From positions 1 through 59,454 of the forward strand of contig CABJBO010000011.1 in NCBI GenBank assembly GCA_902363875.1: a stretch of DNA of 59,454 nt. The letters run 5' to 3'. Positions within the stretch are counted from its first letter, which is position 1; every line of letters starts with the position of its first letter. The DNA comes from Coriobacteriaceae bacterium (GTDB lineage Bacteria > Actinomycetota > Coriobacteriia > Coriobacteriales > Coriobacteriaceae). A program made the position numbers and the translations under genes. Positions 1 to 10,878 of this stretch are shown in pieces. Under the pieces are notes generated by a model. The model ran no database searches and was not told the DNA's origin. It saw only the letters and a program-made list of their open reading frames with translations.

Positions 1-249
1 GATTGCCCGTACCTCATCCTCGATGAACCGCTGAACGGCCTCGATCCGGGAAAACGGAAAACCTCCTGCGACGCGATGCGCAGCGAGGTGGCGCGGGGAC
101 GAAGCGTGCTCATTTCAAGCCATCTGCTCGACGACCTGGCAGACCTCACCAACTCGTTCTACTTCATCGAGGCCGGCACGCTCGTGGAAAAGATCAAGTC
201 GTCCTCGCAGACGCTCAAGCAGGAATACCTCGATACATACGAGAGATGA
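1..249 (+). CDS. ABC transporter ATP-binding protein, C-terminal fragment (5' end outside window)
   Basis: The reading frame is open from base 1 and ends at TGA 247-249, giving the last 82 residues of an ABC ATPase. The Walker B motif and D-loop are visible as LILDEPLNGLDP at residues 5-16, followed by the switch histidine in SSH near residue 41. The spacing fits the end of an ATP-binding subunit of an exporter-type ABC system, of the kind often preceding a separate permease gene. No signature motif is visible because the N-terminus lies outside the window. No permease gene follows; the next gene is rpmE behind its own promoter. The substrate cannot be told. Confidence 0.85.
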   Translation, partial: DCPYLILDEPLNGLDPGKRKTSCDAMRSEVARGRSVLISSHLLDDLADLTNSFYFIEAGTLVEKIKSSSQTLKQEYLDTYER

Positions 250-322
250 ATGTGGGGGAGTGTTCGGATGAAGTTGATATTTAAGGTCCAGCTCGTGTTG
301 TGCCGAAAAGACCGTGAACCTT

Positions 323-351
323 TTGTGGGACACGCGGCGCCGTGGTACCAT
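323..351 (+). promoter_or_regulatory. Candidate sigma-70-type promoter of rpmE
   Basis: TTGTGG at 323-328 and TACCAT at 346-351 are separated by 17 bases. Transcription would start near 358 and produce a leader of about 75 nt that carries both hairpins in front of rpmE. Inferred from consensus match only. Confidence 0.45.
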
Positions 352-364
352 AGCCGAGTTTGTT

Positions 365-413
365 GTCTTGGTCGGAAACCAAGACGCCTTATGCGCTGAT
401 CGGTAACCAGCGC
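365..413 (+). promoter_or_regulatory. Two-hairpin leader of rpmE, candidate L31 autoregulatory element
   Basis: Two adjacent stems lie just before the ribosome binding site. The first is perfect: GTCTTGGT at 365-372 pairs with ACCAAGAC at 378-385 across a 5-nt loop. In the second, GCGCTG at 393-398 pairs with CAGCGC at 408-413. Ribosomal protein leaders for L31, including one described for Coriobacteria, are known from comparative genomics (from memory). Position and compact structure fit such a leader, but I could not compare it with that model. Confidence 0.5.
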
Positions 414-435
414 CTGACTAATAAGGAGTCCTACC

Positions 436-861
436 ATGAAGCAGGGTATCCATCCCCAGTATGTCGAGTGCACGGTGACGTGCTCCTGCGGCAACACCTT
501 CAAGACGCACGCTACCGTGTCCGAGATGAAGGTCGAGCTTTGCAACGAGTGCCACCCGTTCTACACCGGCCAGCAGAAGTTCGTCGACACCGGTGGACGC
601 GTCCAGCGCTTCGCCGACAAGTTCGGTGGCGCCGCTGCCGCCCAGCTCAAGAAGGCCGAGGAGGCCAAGGCTGCCAAGGCTGCCAAGGCTGCTGAGGCCG
701 AGGCCGCTCGCAAGGCCGCCGCTGAGGCTAAGGCTGCCGAGAAGGCCAAGCGTGCTGCTAAGTTTGCCGAGGAGGCTGCCAAGCAGGCCGCCGAGGCTCC
801 CGCAGAGGCTCCCGTCGAGGAGGCCGCTGCCGAGGCCGAGACCACCGAGGCTGCTGAGTAA
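436..861 (+). CDS. rpmE: 50S ribosomal protein L31 with long Ala/Lys/Glu-rich C-terminal tail
   Basis: L31 of the large ribosomal subunit. The N-terminal 65 residues are a normal zinc-binding (C+) L31: MKQGIHPQY start, zinc ligands Cys16, Cys18, Cys36 and Cys39, and the conserved HPFYTG segment. Typical L31 is about 70 residues, but this one is 141. Residues from about 67 on are nearly all Ala, Lys and Glu in AAKAAE-like repeats, which predicts a long charged helix or disordered tail. SD AAGGAG (421-426) precedes the start. The tail uses the same codon style as the core, so it is probably a genuine lineage-specific extension. Its function is unknown. A strong terminator follows. Confidence 0.95.
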   Translation: MKQGIHPQYVECTVTCSCGNTFKTHATVSEMKVELCNECHPFYTGQQKFVDTGGRVQRFADKFGGAAAAQLKKAEEAKAAKAAKAAEAEAARKAAAEAKAAEKAKRAAKFAEEAAKQAAEAPAEAPVEEAAAEAETTEAAE

Positions 862-898
862 ATAGCTCGCCGCGGAAACACTCGCATTCATGGCATGA

Positions 899-935
899 GG
901 GCCGCGCACCCATTTGGGTGCGCGGCCCTTTTCAT
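899..935 (+). terminator. Rho-independent terminator of rpmE
   Basis: A 13-bp perfect stem (899-911 with 916-928) with a 4-nt loop is followed by TTTT and an A/T-rich stretch. Confidence 0.93.
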
Positions 936-939
936 TTTA

Positions 940-1037
940 TTGGTGCAAGCTAACCTGTCCCCGTGGCACCAAATGGCAGAGAGACGGCGTTTGCTCAGAT
1001 AAAACTTGCCAAAATAAACCTGTCCCATTGTGGCAGG
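940..1037. repeat. GTCCC-core palindromic repeats (two units)
   Basis: Unit a is TTGGTGC (940-946) and GCACCAA (966-972) around a core reading ACCTGTCCCC. Unit b is TGCCA (1007-1011) and TGGCA (1031-1035) around AACCTGTCCC. The core is the same while the flanking stems differ. Unit b is nearly the same as the element at 13136-13170. They fill most of the 307-nt gap between rpmE and secA. They look like RAYT/REP-type palindromes, but no transposase is present. Confidence 0.7.
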
Positions 1038-1168
1038 TTGGTCATAGTTATTACGTGGCGGTCGAGGTCGACCGTATAGGCCGCGCCTTGTTTGGCTAAA
1101 GTACAATCATCTGTGTTTAACTCGCCCGCAGCTGCACGGCGTGGGCGATGGCCAAAAAGGAAAACCAC

Positions 1169-3975
<2,807 letters not shown>

Positions 3976-3976
<1 letters not shown>

Positions 3977-5124
3977 TGGCTGAGGCTTTAGAGGTAACGC
4001 CCGCCGAGCTGGACGCGTTCGCGGACCGGCTCGGCGAGGTCGAGTCGTATCTCCATTTGGACGAAAAGCGCACACGCGTGACCGAGCTCGAGGCCAAAAG
4101 TGTTGCCCCTGGCTTTTGGGATGACGCCGACGCCGCCCGTGCCACCATGGAGGAGATCGCGCGTACCAAGGAAGATATCGCTGCCGTGGACACCGCGCGC
4201 GGCGAGCTTTCCGATGCCCGCGCCGCGCTGGAGCTTGCCGAGGAGATGGGGGATGACCCCGACGCCGTCGCCCTTCGCGAGGAGGCTACAGCCACGGCTG
4301 AGCGCCTGGCCCGTGCCATCGATGAGCTTGAGCTTTCGAGCTGGTTTACCGGTGAGTTCGATCACGGCGATGCCATTGTGACCATCAAGCCCGGACAGGG
4401 TGGTCTGGAGGCCCAGGACTGGACCTTCATGCTCTTTAAGATGTACATGAAGTACTGCCAGCGTCGCGGCTGGAAGGTCACCATCAACGACTGTCCCGCA
4501 GCCGAGGTCATCGGCATCGACCGCGCGACCTTTACTGTCGAGGGCAAGGACGCATTTGGCATGCTGCGCGCCGAGGCCGGCGTCCACCGCTTGGTTCGCA
4601 TTAGCCCCACCGACGACAAGAAGCGCCGCCAGACCACGTTTGCCGGCGTCGAGGTCATCCCCGTGCTACCCGATGATATCGACATCGAGATCAGTCCCGA
4701 TGACATCCGCGTGGACGTGTACCACGCGAGCGGCCCGGGCGGCCAGGGCGTTAACACCACCGACTCCGCCGTGCGCGTGACGCATTTCCCCAGCGGCATT
4801 GTGGTCACCTGCCAAAACGAGCGCAGCCAGATCCAGAACAAGGCCGCGTGCATGCAGATCCTCAAGGCTCGCCTGTACGAGATTGAGCTTGAGAAGCGTG
4901 CCGAGGCGCTCGATGAGATCCGCGGACCCAAGACCACGATTGGTTTTGGCAACCAGATTCGCAGCTACGTGCTCTACCCGTACCAGATGGTCAAGGACCT
5001 ACGCACGGGCGTGGAGACCAGCAATGTCGAGGCCGTTCTTGACGATGGCGACCTGGACCCGTTTGTTATTGGCTACCATCGCTGGGCCACCGGTAACGCT
5101 GACGCGGAGACCCCATCTGCATAA
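3976..5124 (+). CDS. prfB: Peptide chain release factor 2 (RF2), with SPT in place of the SPF tripeptide
   Basis: RF2 ends translation at UAA and UGA. The 382-residue protein has the GGQ hydrolysis motif in ASGPGGQGVN and the conserved GGLEAQDW segment. The gene is a single open frame with no programmed +1 frameshift site, unlike many prfB genes. The stop-codon-reading tripeptide, normally SPF within HRLVR-SPF, reads HRLVRISPT (codons agc ccc acc at about 4603-4611). TGA is rare as a stop in this window, which makes the change worth attention. Otherwise the length and motifs are normal. Coupled to secA. Confidence 0.96.
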
Positions 5125-5211
5125 ACCGCCCGGTTTATGTGGAAATGGATTAAAACCCTCCCAGCAGGGTGGTTTTGTATCCAGAGCAAACCCTGCGCAG
5201 GGGTGGTTTTT
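5121..5211 (+). terminator. Cluster of three short hairpins after prfB, probable terminators
   Basis: AAACC/GGTTT overlaps the prfB stop (5121-5138). ACCCT/AGGGT at 5155-5170 is followed by GGTTTT. The palindrome CCCTGCGCAGGG at 5191-5202 is followed by GTGGTTTTT. The last two resemble rho-independent terminators for the secA-prfB unit. Confidence 0.65.
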
Positions 5212-5250
5212 GTCCGGCGAATCGGTAGAATCGAATACAAGAAGAAGTTC

Positions 5251-5279
5251 AAAGCGCATCCGATGGGGTGCGCTTTTTT
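5251..5279 (+). terminator. Terminator-like hairpin directly before the YitT-family gene
   Basis: AAAGCGCA (5251-5258) pairs with TGCGCTTT (5269-5276), followed by T residues to 5279. It ends only 3 nt before the SD of the next gene. It could be the final terminator of prfB or an attenuator in the leader of the next gene, if transcription starts at a weak TAGAAT -10 (5226-5231). Confidence 0.6.
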
Positions 5280-5291
5280 GAGGGAGGCAGC

Positions 5292-6182
5292 ATGGCATAT
5301 CGTCTGGACATCAAGCGCATTCTTTCGATGAACTTCTTTCACGATCTGCCCCAGATCATGTTGGGGTGTGCCTTGGCCGCCATCGCGACCGACCTGTTTT
5401 TGATTCCCAATGGTCTTGCCGCCGGTGGCGTTACGGGCCTTGCGACTATTATCCAGGCAGTCGGCGCGGCGCGAGGCGTGTCGCTTCCCGTCGGTATCCA
5501 GACCATCGTGATGAATGCCTTGCTGCTGCTGGTCGTTATGCGCGAGGGCGGCATGTTCTACGTGGTGCAGACCGCGACGGGCTTTGTGCTGCTGGGCTTC
5601 TTTACCGATCTGTTCGCCCCGTTTGTAGCGCCTCTGGCACATGCAGACCTGATGCTTCCCGCTATGTGGGGCGGCATTATCACGGGCATCGGTTACGGCA
5701 TGGTGTTGCGCGCCGGCGCCAACACCGGCGGCTCGGACACGATTGGCCAAATCATCTCGCGTAACACCTCGCTGCCGGTGGGCTCGACCGTCATGGCGAT
5801 CGATGTTGCCGTGTGTGCGGCATCGGCGCCGGTCTTCTCGCTCGAAAATGCTCTGTATGCAGGACTATCGATGGTGATCAGCGGCTATGTGATCGATGCC
5901 GTGGTCGATGGCGGCAACAAGCGCCGTATGGTACTCATCATCTCGGACAAGTTCCCTGATATCGCTGCCGATATCATGTATGGCCTGGGTCGTGGTTGTA
6001 CCAAGTTTAAGGCGACTGGCATGTATTCGGGTGCCGAGAAGCCGGTGATTATGGTCATCGTGAGCCGTCGAGAGCTCAATACCCTTAAGACGATCGTGCG
6101 CGAGCGCGATCCTCACGCCATTGTGACGGTCGCTGATGTTACGGAAGCCTTCGGCGAGGGATTCAAGGACATTAGCGCGTAG
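5292..6182 (+). CDS. YitT family integral membrane protein (YitT + DUF2179)
   Basis: Family of multi-pass membrane proteins of unknown transport role. The 296 residues hold five or six hydrophobic segments over about 1-185, including the glycine-rich GLAAGGVTGLATI and AGANTGGSDTIGQI motifs typical of the family. A soluble C-terminal DUF2179 domain (about 210-290) contains GRGCTKFKATGMYSG and the ending TVADVTEAFGEGFK. Start ATG 5292 has GGGAGG 7 nt upstream. It stands alone between prfB and the transketolase genes. Substrate not known. Confidence 0.9.
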   Translation: MAYRLDIKRILSMNFFHDLPQIMLGCALAAIATDLFLIPNGLAAGGVTGLATIIQAVGAARGVSLPVGIQTIVMNALLLLVVMREGGMFYVVQTATGFVLLGFFTDLFAPFVAPLAHADLMLPAMWGGIITGIGYGMVLRAGANTGGSDTIGQIISRNTSLPVGSTVMAIDVAVCAASAPVFSLENALYAGLSMVISGYVIDAVVDGGNKRRMVLIISDKFPDIAADIMYGLGRGCTKFKATGMYSGAEKPVIMVIVSRRELNTLKTIVRERDPHAIVTVADVTEAFGEGFKDISA

Positions 6183-6390
6183 GGGCGACCGCGTTCTATC
6201 CAAAAGACGTTCACATTGATAAACCGTTTCATCAGCGGTTCTGCCTGCTAAATTGTTCAAATAATGATAAAAACTCTGGTAAAGCCATCAGTTTCCAGCA
6301 TAATGAATGACGTACGTGCATTGCGGCTGTGTTGGGATTACCTTTCCGTGCCGTGCGCATTTTGTCTAATGAGGATGAAAGGAAGGCACA

Positions 6391-7221
6391 ATGAGCGACG
6401 AAGAGCTCAAAAAGGTTGCCAACGAGGTAAGGAAGGGCATCGTCACCGGCGTGCACGCTGCCAAGTCCGGCCATCCGGGCGGTTCGCTCGGCGCTGCCGA
6501 CATCATGACCTATCTGTACTTTGAGGAAATGAACGTCGACCCGGCCGATCCCCGCAAGGCCGACCGCGATCGCTTTGTGCTTTCCAAGGGCCACTGTGCA
6601 CCTGGTCTGTACGCTGTGCTCGCCGAGCGCGGGTTCTTCCCCAAGGAGGATCTTGAGACGCTGCGCCACATCGGCAGCCACCTGCAGGGTCATCCCAACA
6701 TGAACGACACTCCGGGCGTTGACATGTCCACCGGTTCGCTCGGCCAGGGCATCTCCGCCGCCGTGGGCATGGCCGTTGCCGCCAAGCACTGGGGCGACGA
6801 CTATCGCACCTACGCCCTGCTGGGCGACGGCGAGAGCGAGGAGGGCCAGGTTTGGGAGGCTGCCATGTTTGCCGGCAACCAGCAGCTTGACAACCTCTGC
6901 GTGATCGTCGACCACAATGGCCTGCAGATCGACGGCCCCGTCGAGGAGGTCAACGACCCCATGCCGCTCGCCGACAAGTTCCGCGCCTTCAAGTTCCACG
7001 TGGTGGAGCTCGCCGACGGCAACGATTTCGATCAGATCCGCGCCGCCTTTGCCGAGGCCCGCGCCACCAAGGGTCAGCCGACCGCCATCATCGCCGAGAC
7101 CACCAAGGGCAAGGGCGTTTCCTTTATGGAGAACCAGGTGGGTTGGCACGGCAAGGCCCCCAACGATGAACAGTTTGAGCAGGCCATGGCAGAGCTCACG
7201 GCCGCCGGAGAGGAGCTCTAG
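6391..7221 (+). CDS. Transketolase, N-terminal (thiamine diphosphate-binding) subunit
   Basis: First half of a two-subunit transketolase of the non-oxidative pentose phosphate pathway, which moves two-carbon units between sugar phosphates. The 276 residues contain AAKSGHPGGSLGAADI near the start and the ThDP/Mg motif GDGESEEGQVWEAAMFA (about 148-164) ending in the usual N-containing stretch. SD GGAAGG is in good position. The C-terminal half is encoded by the next gene after one intervening base. Split transketolases are common in actinobacteria, clostridia and archaea. Confidence 0.95.
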   Translation: MSDEELKKVANEVRKGIVTGVHAAKSGHPGGSLGAADIMTYLYFEEMNVDPADPRKADRDRFVLSKGHCAPGLYAVLAERGFFPKEDLETLRHIGSHLQGHPNMNDTPGVDMSTGSLGQGISAAVGMAVAAKHWGDDYRTYALLGDGESEEGQVWEAAMFAGNQQLDNLCVIVDHNGLQIDGPVEEVNDPMPLADKFRAFKFHVVELADGNDFDQIRAAFAEARATKGQPTAIIAETTKGKGVSFMENQVGWHGKAPNDEQFEQAMAELTAAGEEL

Positions 7222-7222
7222 G

Positions 7223-8164
7223 ATGGCAGACGTCAAGAAAATCGCCACGCGCGTAAGCTACGGCGAGGCCCTCGTCGAGCTCGCCAACGAGCACGACGAC
7301 TTTGTGGTCCTCGACGCCGATCTGGCCGCCGCCACGCAGACCGGCAAGTTTAAGGCAGCCTGCCCCGACCGCTTCTTCGATGTGGGCATTGCCGAGAGCA
7401 ACCTGATGGGTGTTGCCGCCGGTATCGCGACCACCGGCCGCGTCGCCTTCGCGAGCACCTTTGCCATGTTTGCCGCTGGCCGCGCCTTTGAGCAGGTCCG
7501 CAACTCCATCGGCTATCCGCACCTTAACGTTAAGATAGGTGCCACGCACGCCGGTATCTCGGTGGGCGAGGACGGCGCCACGCACCAGTGCTGCGAGGAT
7601 ATCGCCCTCATGCGCGTCATCCCCGGCATGACCGTTATCGTTCCCGCCGACGACGTGGAGGCCCGCGCCGTGACGCGCGCCGCCTACGAGTGCGACGGCC
7701 CCGTGTACATGCGCTTTGCCCGTCTGGCCTCGCCGGTCATCAACGACCCCGAGACCTACAAGTTCGAGGTAGGCAAGGGCATCGTCATGCGCGAGGGCAC
7801 CGACGTCACCATCATCGCCTGCGGCCTAATGGTCGGCGAGGCCCTCGAGGCCGCCGAGCAGCTCGCTGCCGAGGGCATCGATGCCGAGGTCATCAACATG
7901 CACACCATCAAGCCCATCGATGCCGACCTGATCGTCAAGAGCGCCACCAAGACCGGCCACGTCGTGACCGTCGAGGAGCACTCTGTGATCGGTGGCCTGG
8001 GCAGCGCCGTTGCCGACGTCCTGTGTGAGCAGTGCCCGACGCCGCTCAAGAAGATTGGCGTCAACGACACCTTCGGCGAGTCCGGCCCGGGTGCCGAGCT
8101 CCTGCACAAGTACGGCCTGGACGCCGCCAACATCGTGGCGACCACCAAGGAGTTCTTGGCATAA
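7223..8164 (+). CDS. Transketolase, C-terminal (pyrimidine-binding) subunit
   Basis: Second half of the split transketolase: pyrimidine-binding domain followed by the transketolase C-domain. It starts one base after the preceding stop (TAGGATG), with AGGAGCTC as SD inside the upstream gene, so translation is coupled. The 313 residues include DVGIAESNLMGVAAGIATTGR, carrying the catalytic Glu that activates ThDP, and the C-terminal EEHSVIGGLGSAVADVL. Together with the upstream product it makes one functional enzyme. Confidence 0.95.
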   Translation: MADVKKIATRVSYGEALVELANEHDDFVVLDADLAAATQTGKFKAACPDRFFDVGIAESNLMGVAAGIATTGRVAFASTFAMFAAGRAFEQVRNSIGYPHLNVKIGATHAGISVGEDGATHQCCEDIALMRVIPGMTVIVPADDVEARAVTRAAYECDGPVYMRFARLASPVINDPETYKFEVGKGIVMREGTDVTIIACGLMVGEALEAAEQLAAEGIDAEVINMHTIKPIDADLIVKSATKTGHVVTVEEHSVIGGLGSAVADVLCEQCPTPLKKIGVNDTFGESGPGAELLHKYGLDAANIVATTKEFLA

Positions 8165-8210
8165 GGCAAGACGAGGCAAAGTATCGTCTCAACAACCACA
8201 TCCAAGCCAG

Positions 8211-8246
8211 AACAGGGGCATCCCCAAAGAGGGCGCCCCTGTTTTT
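8211..8246 (+). terminator. Rho-independent terminator of the transketolase operon
   Basis: AACAGGGGC (8211-8219) pairs with GCCCCTGTT (8235-8243), followed by T residues. Confidence 0.9.
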
Positions 8247-8385
8247 GTTGAATTTAAATTAGAGTCCTGCCAAGCAAAGTTCCCATGGGGAAACGGGCCC
8301 ATCCCAACAAAGTGCAATTCAGACCCTTCCAACTTTGTATGCGCAGCATCTCAAGTTGGTGCGTCGGCCCCATAGTAGCCGCAGA

Positions 8386-8509
8386 CCGGGCGCAGGGTTA
8401 CCTCCCAAATCTTTCCGCAGCGCAGGCCGGCGTTTGTCCGCAGCTCCGCAGGAGCAGGACAAATGCCGGCCATGCGCGAGGACGATTTGGGAGGTAACCC
8501 TGCGCCCGG
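8386..8509. repeat. 124-nt near-perfect hairpin between the transketolase genes and ftsE
   Basis: Outer arms 8386-8411 and 8484-8509 are a perfect 26-bp inverted repeat. Inside, 8420-8439 pairs with 8457-8477 over about 20 bp with few mismatches. The tip GCTCC/GGAGC (8443-8447 with 8451-8455) closes a 3-nt loop. It fills the middle of a 451-nt gap with no supported gene. There is no T-tract, so it is not a simple terminator. No second copy was found here. A structured RNA, a degenerate mobile palindrome, or a nucleoid/processing site are all possible. Confidence 0.85.
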
Positions 8510-8615
8510 CCGGTGGGATCCCAAAGCCCGCCATGCTTCTTATGTGCAGCAAAGCTAATGCTGCTAAAATACTAAGCGCTCATGTAGTTTAAACGCACGA
8601 CGATAAGGAGCACCA

Positions 8616-9836
8616 GTGGGTAACCACTTCCGTACCTCCGGTGCGGGCGATGATGCCCCCAAGACGCAGACAGGCGTCCAGGGCAGTCGTTTCGCCACTC
8701 CGGATTCAGAGGGCCAGCCTGTTGCTCAGGCCCCCACTCAGCCGGCAGATCAGGCACAGCTGGCATCCGATCCCTTTGCCTACAATCCCACCAGCGATGT
8801 CGCGCTTTCCGGCACGGCGGGTTTTGAGCCCGTTCAGGCCGTGACCGCTCGCGTGGAGCAGCCTCAGGCTGGCGCCGCCACGCCGCAGCCTACCATGGCC
8901 GGCATTCCCGACCCCATGGCCCCTGCGACGCCGGTTCCTCAGCCTGCGCAGTCCGGTCTCTTTGCCGCTATTCCCGATCCCACGCAGCCTGCTGCCCCGG
9001 TGGTCGAGAGCGATCAGGCAGCCGAGGTCGCAAGCCTCGATAACGCGCTCAACAACCCCGATTTTACGTCGGTGTTTGCGCCCATCGATCCGCAGGCCAG
9101 CCGCAAGAAGATGGCCAAGCAGGCCGGTGTCGAGCCCGTCATCCTTATGGAGCATGTCACCAAGATCTATCCGGCACAGCCCAACAAGCCTGCACTCGAC
9201 GACATCAACATCGAGATCTATCCGGGCGAGTTCGTCTTCCTGGTCGGTCATTCCGGCTCGGGTAAGACCACGCTGCTGTCGACGCTCAACCGCGACGTCA
9301 AGCCGACGAGCGGCCGCATCTTGGTTGCCGGTCAGGACCTCATGAAGATCAAGAACCGCAAGGTTCCGTTCCTGCGCCGCCAGATTGGCGCCGTGTTCCA
9401 GGACTTTAAGCTTCTGCCGCAAAAGACCGCCTACGAAAACGTGGCGTTTGCCCTGCAGTGCATCGGCAAGCCCAAAGGCGTCATTCGCAGCCAGGTGCCC
9501 GAGGTGCTGCGTCTGGTCGGTCTGGCCGATCAGATGGACTCGCTGCCCGACCAGCTTTCCGGTGGCGAGCAGCAGCGCGTTGCCGTCGCCCGCGCTATGG
9601 TCAACCGTCCGCCGCTGCTGATCTGCGACGAGCCCACGGGCAACCTCGACCCGGCGATCTCGCTGGGCATCATGAAGCTGCTCGAGCGCATTAACCGCAC
9701 CGGCACCACCGTGATCGTCGCCACGCACGACCGCGAGATGGTCGATAGCATGCACCGTCGCGTGATCGCCCTCGAGGGCGGCCACGTTATCCGCGACCAG
9801 GAGAGGGGAGGTTACGGCAACTATGGCACCAACTAA
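8616..9836 (+). CDS. ftsE: Cell division ATP-binding protein FtsE with ~170-residue disordered N-terminal extension
   Basis: FtsE is the ABC ATPase that works with FtsX to control septal peptidoglycan hydrolysis. The ATPase core begins near residue 175 (ILMEHVTKIYP) and has Walker A GHSGSGKTT, signature LSGGEQQRVAVARA, Walker B LLICDEPTGNLDP and the switch His in ATHDRE. FtsE proteins usually have about 230 residues; this one has 406. The first ~170 residues are rich in Pro, Ala and Gln and look unstructured. GTG 8616 has AAGGAG 5 nt upstream, and the frame stays open through the extension. The end overlaps ftsX by 14 nt. Confidence 0.93.
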   Translation: MGNHFRTSGAGDDAPKTQTGVQGSRFATPDSEGQPVAQAPTQPADQAQLASDPFAYNPTSDVALSGTAGFEPVQAVTARVEQPQAGAATPQPTMAGIPDPMAPATPVPQPAQSGLFAAIPDPTQPAAPVVESDQAAEVASLDNALNNPDFTSVFAPIDPQASRKKMAKQAGVEPVILMEHVTKIYPAQPNKPALDDINIEIYPGEFVFLVGHSGSGKTTLLSTLNRDVKPTSGRILVAGQDLMKIKNRKVPFLRRQIGAVFQDFKLLPQKTAYENVAFALQCIGKPKGVIRSQVPEVLRLVGLADQMDSLPDQLSGGEQQRVAVARAMVNRPPLLICDEPTGNLDPAISLGIMKLLERINRTGTTVIVATHDREMVDSMHRRVIALEGGHVIRDQERGGYGNYGTN

Positions 9837-10743
9837 CGTGGGCTACTCCTTCAAAGAGGCAATCAGCCACTTCTTCCGTAACTGGACTACCTCGCTCGGC
9901 GCCGTCATCACGATCTTCCTTTCGCTGTTTATCATCGGCCTGTTCATCATGGGCTCCGCGATGCTGAACTCCGTGATCGGCACCGTCGAGGATCAGGTTG
10001 TCATCAACGCGTTCATTAGCGATGACGCCGATCAGGCCGATGTTCAGGCTTTTGAGGCCGAGCTTAAGACGTGGAATAACGTCAAGTCCGTGACCTATAA
10101 GGACAAGGACGACGCGCTGGCCGAGTATACGAGCAAGATGTCGGGCAACGCCGACGCCACCATGAGCGCGCTCGATGGCCAGAACCCGCTGCCGGCTTCG
10201 TTTGCAATTGAGATGGACGATCCGTCCAAGGTCGAAAGCACGGCCCAGAAGCTCAAGAAGAACGCCGACTTCCAGAAGATCGCGGATGACGGCGACGTCA
10301 ACGCGAGCGTGCTGTACGGCCAGGAGGAAGTGAGCCGCCTGTTCCAGGTGACCAACTACATCCGCATCGCCGCCGTGGTGCTCGTTGGCCTTCTGACCTT
10401 TATCGCATTCATCTTCATCAACAACACGATTCGCCTGTCCATCACGGCGCGTCGTCGTGAGATTGCGATTATGCGTCTGGTCGGCGCCAGCAACGGCTTC
10501 ATTCGCGGCCCGTTTATCACCGAGGGCGTACTGCAGGCCATTTTGGGCTCGCTGCTTTCCATCGGCGTTCTGGAGCTGCTGCGCAATCTGATGATTCCGC
10601 GTTTGCAGGAGAGCATCGGCTGGATGTCGTTTGCCCTGCCGATGCAGTACTACCTGGTGACCTATGCTGCGCTGATTCTGGTCGGTGTGATTATCGGTCT
10701 CTTTGGTTCTGCCATAGCCATGCGCCGCTACCTGCGCGTGTAG
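9823..10743 (+). CDS. ftsX: Cell division protein FtsX, permease-like
   Basis: Membrane partner of FtsE. The 306 residues show a short cytoplasmic N-terminus, TM1 (about 21-45, TSLGAVITIFLSLFIIGLFI), an extracellular domain to about residue 170, then three TM segments with the FtsX motif (RRREIAIMRLVGASNGFIRGPF) between TM2 and TM3. The start lies inside the end of ftsE, with GAGGGGAGG just upstream, giving tight coupling. The extracellular loop would contact a peptidoglycan hydrolase, but no such gene is adjacent. Confidence 0.96.
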   Translation: MAPTNVGYSFKEAISHFFRNWTTSLGAVITIFLSLFIIGLFIMGSAMLNSVIGTVEDQVVINAFISDDADQADVQAFEAELKTWNNVKSVTYKDKDDALAEYTSKMSGNADATMSALDGQNPLPASFAIEMDDPSKVESTAQKLKKNADFQKIADDGDVNASVLYGQEEVSRLFQVTNYIRIAAVVLVGLLTFIAFIFINNTIRLSITARRREIAIMRLVGASNGFIRGPFITEGVLQAILGSLLSIGVLELLRNLMIPRLQESIGWMSFALPMQYYLVTYAALILVGVIIGLFGSAIAMRRYLRV

Positions 10744-10768
10744 GCATGTCTGGAATTCATCCCTTCCA

Positions 10769-10801
10769 ACGGGTCGTCTCTTATGGGGCGGCCCGTTTTT
10801 T
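10769..10801 (+). terminator. Terminator of ftsEX
   Basis: AACGGGTCG (10769-10777) pairs with CGGCCCGTT (10789-10797), followed by a run of six T residues. Confidence 0.88.
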
Positions 10802-10878
10802 GATCTCTAGGGGACGGCAGGAAAGCGAATCATTTGGGTAGACTCTTTGGAGTTCGTCATCGATAGCAAGGAGGCGCC

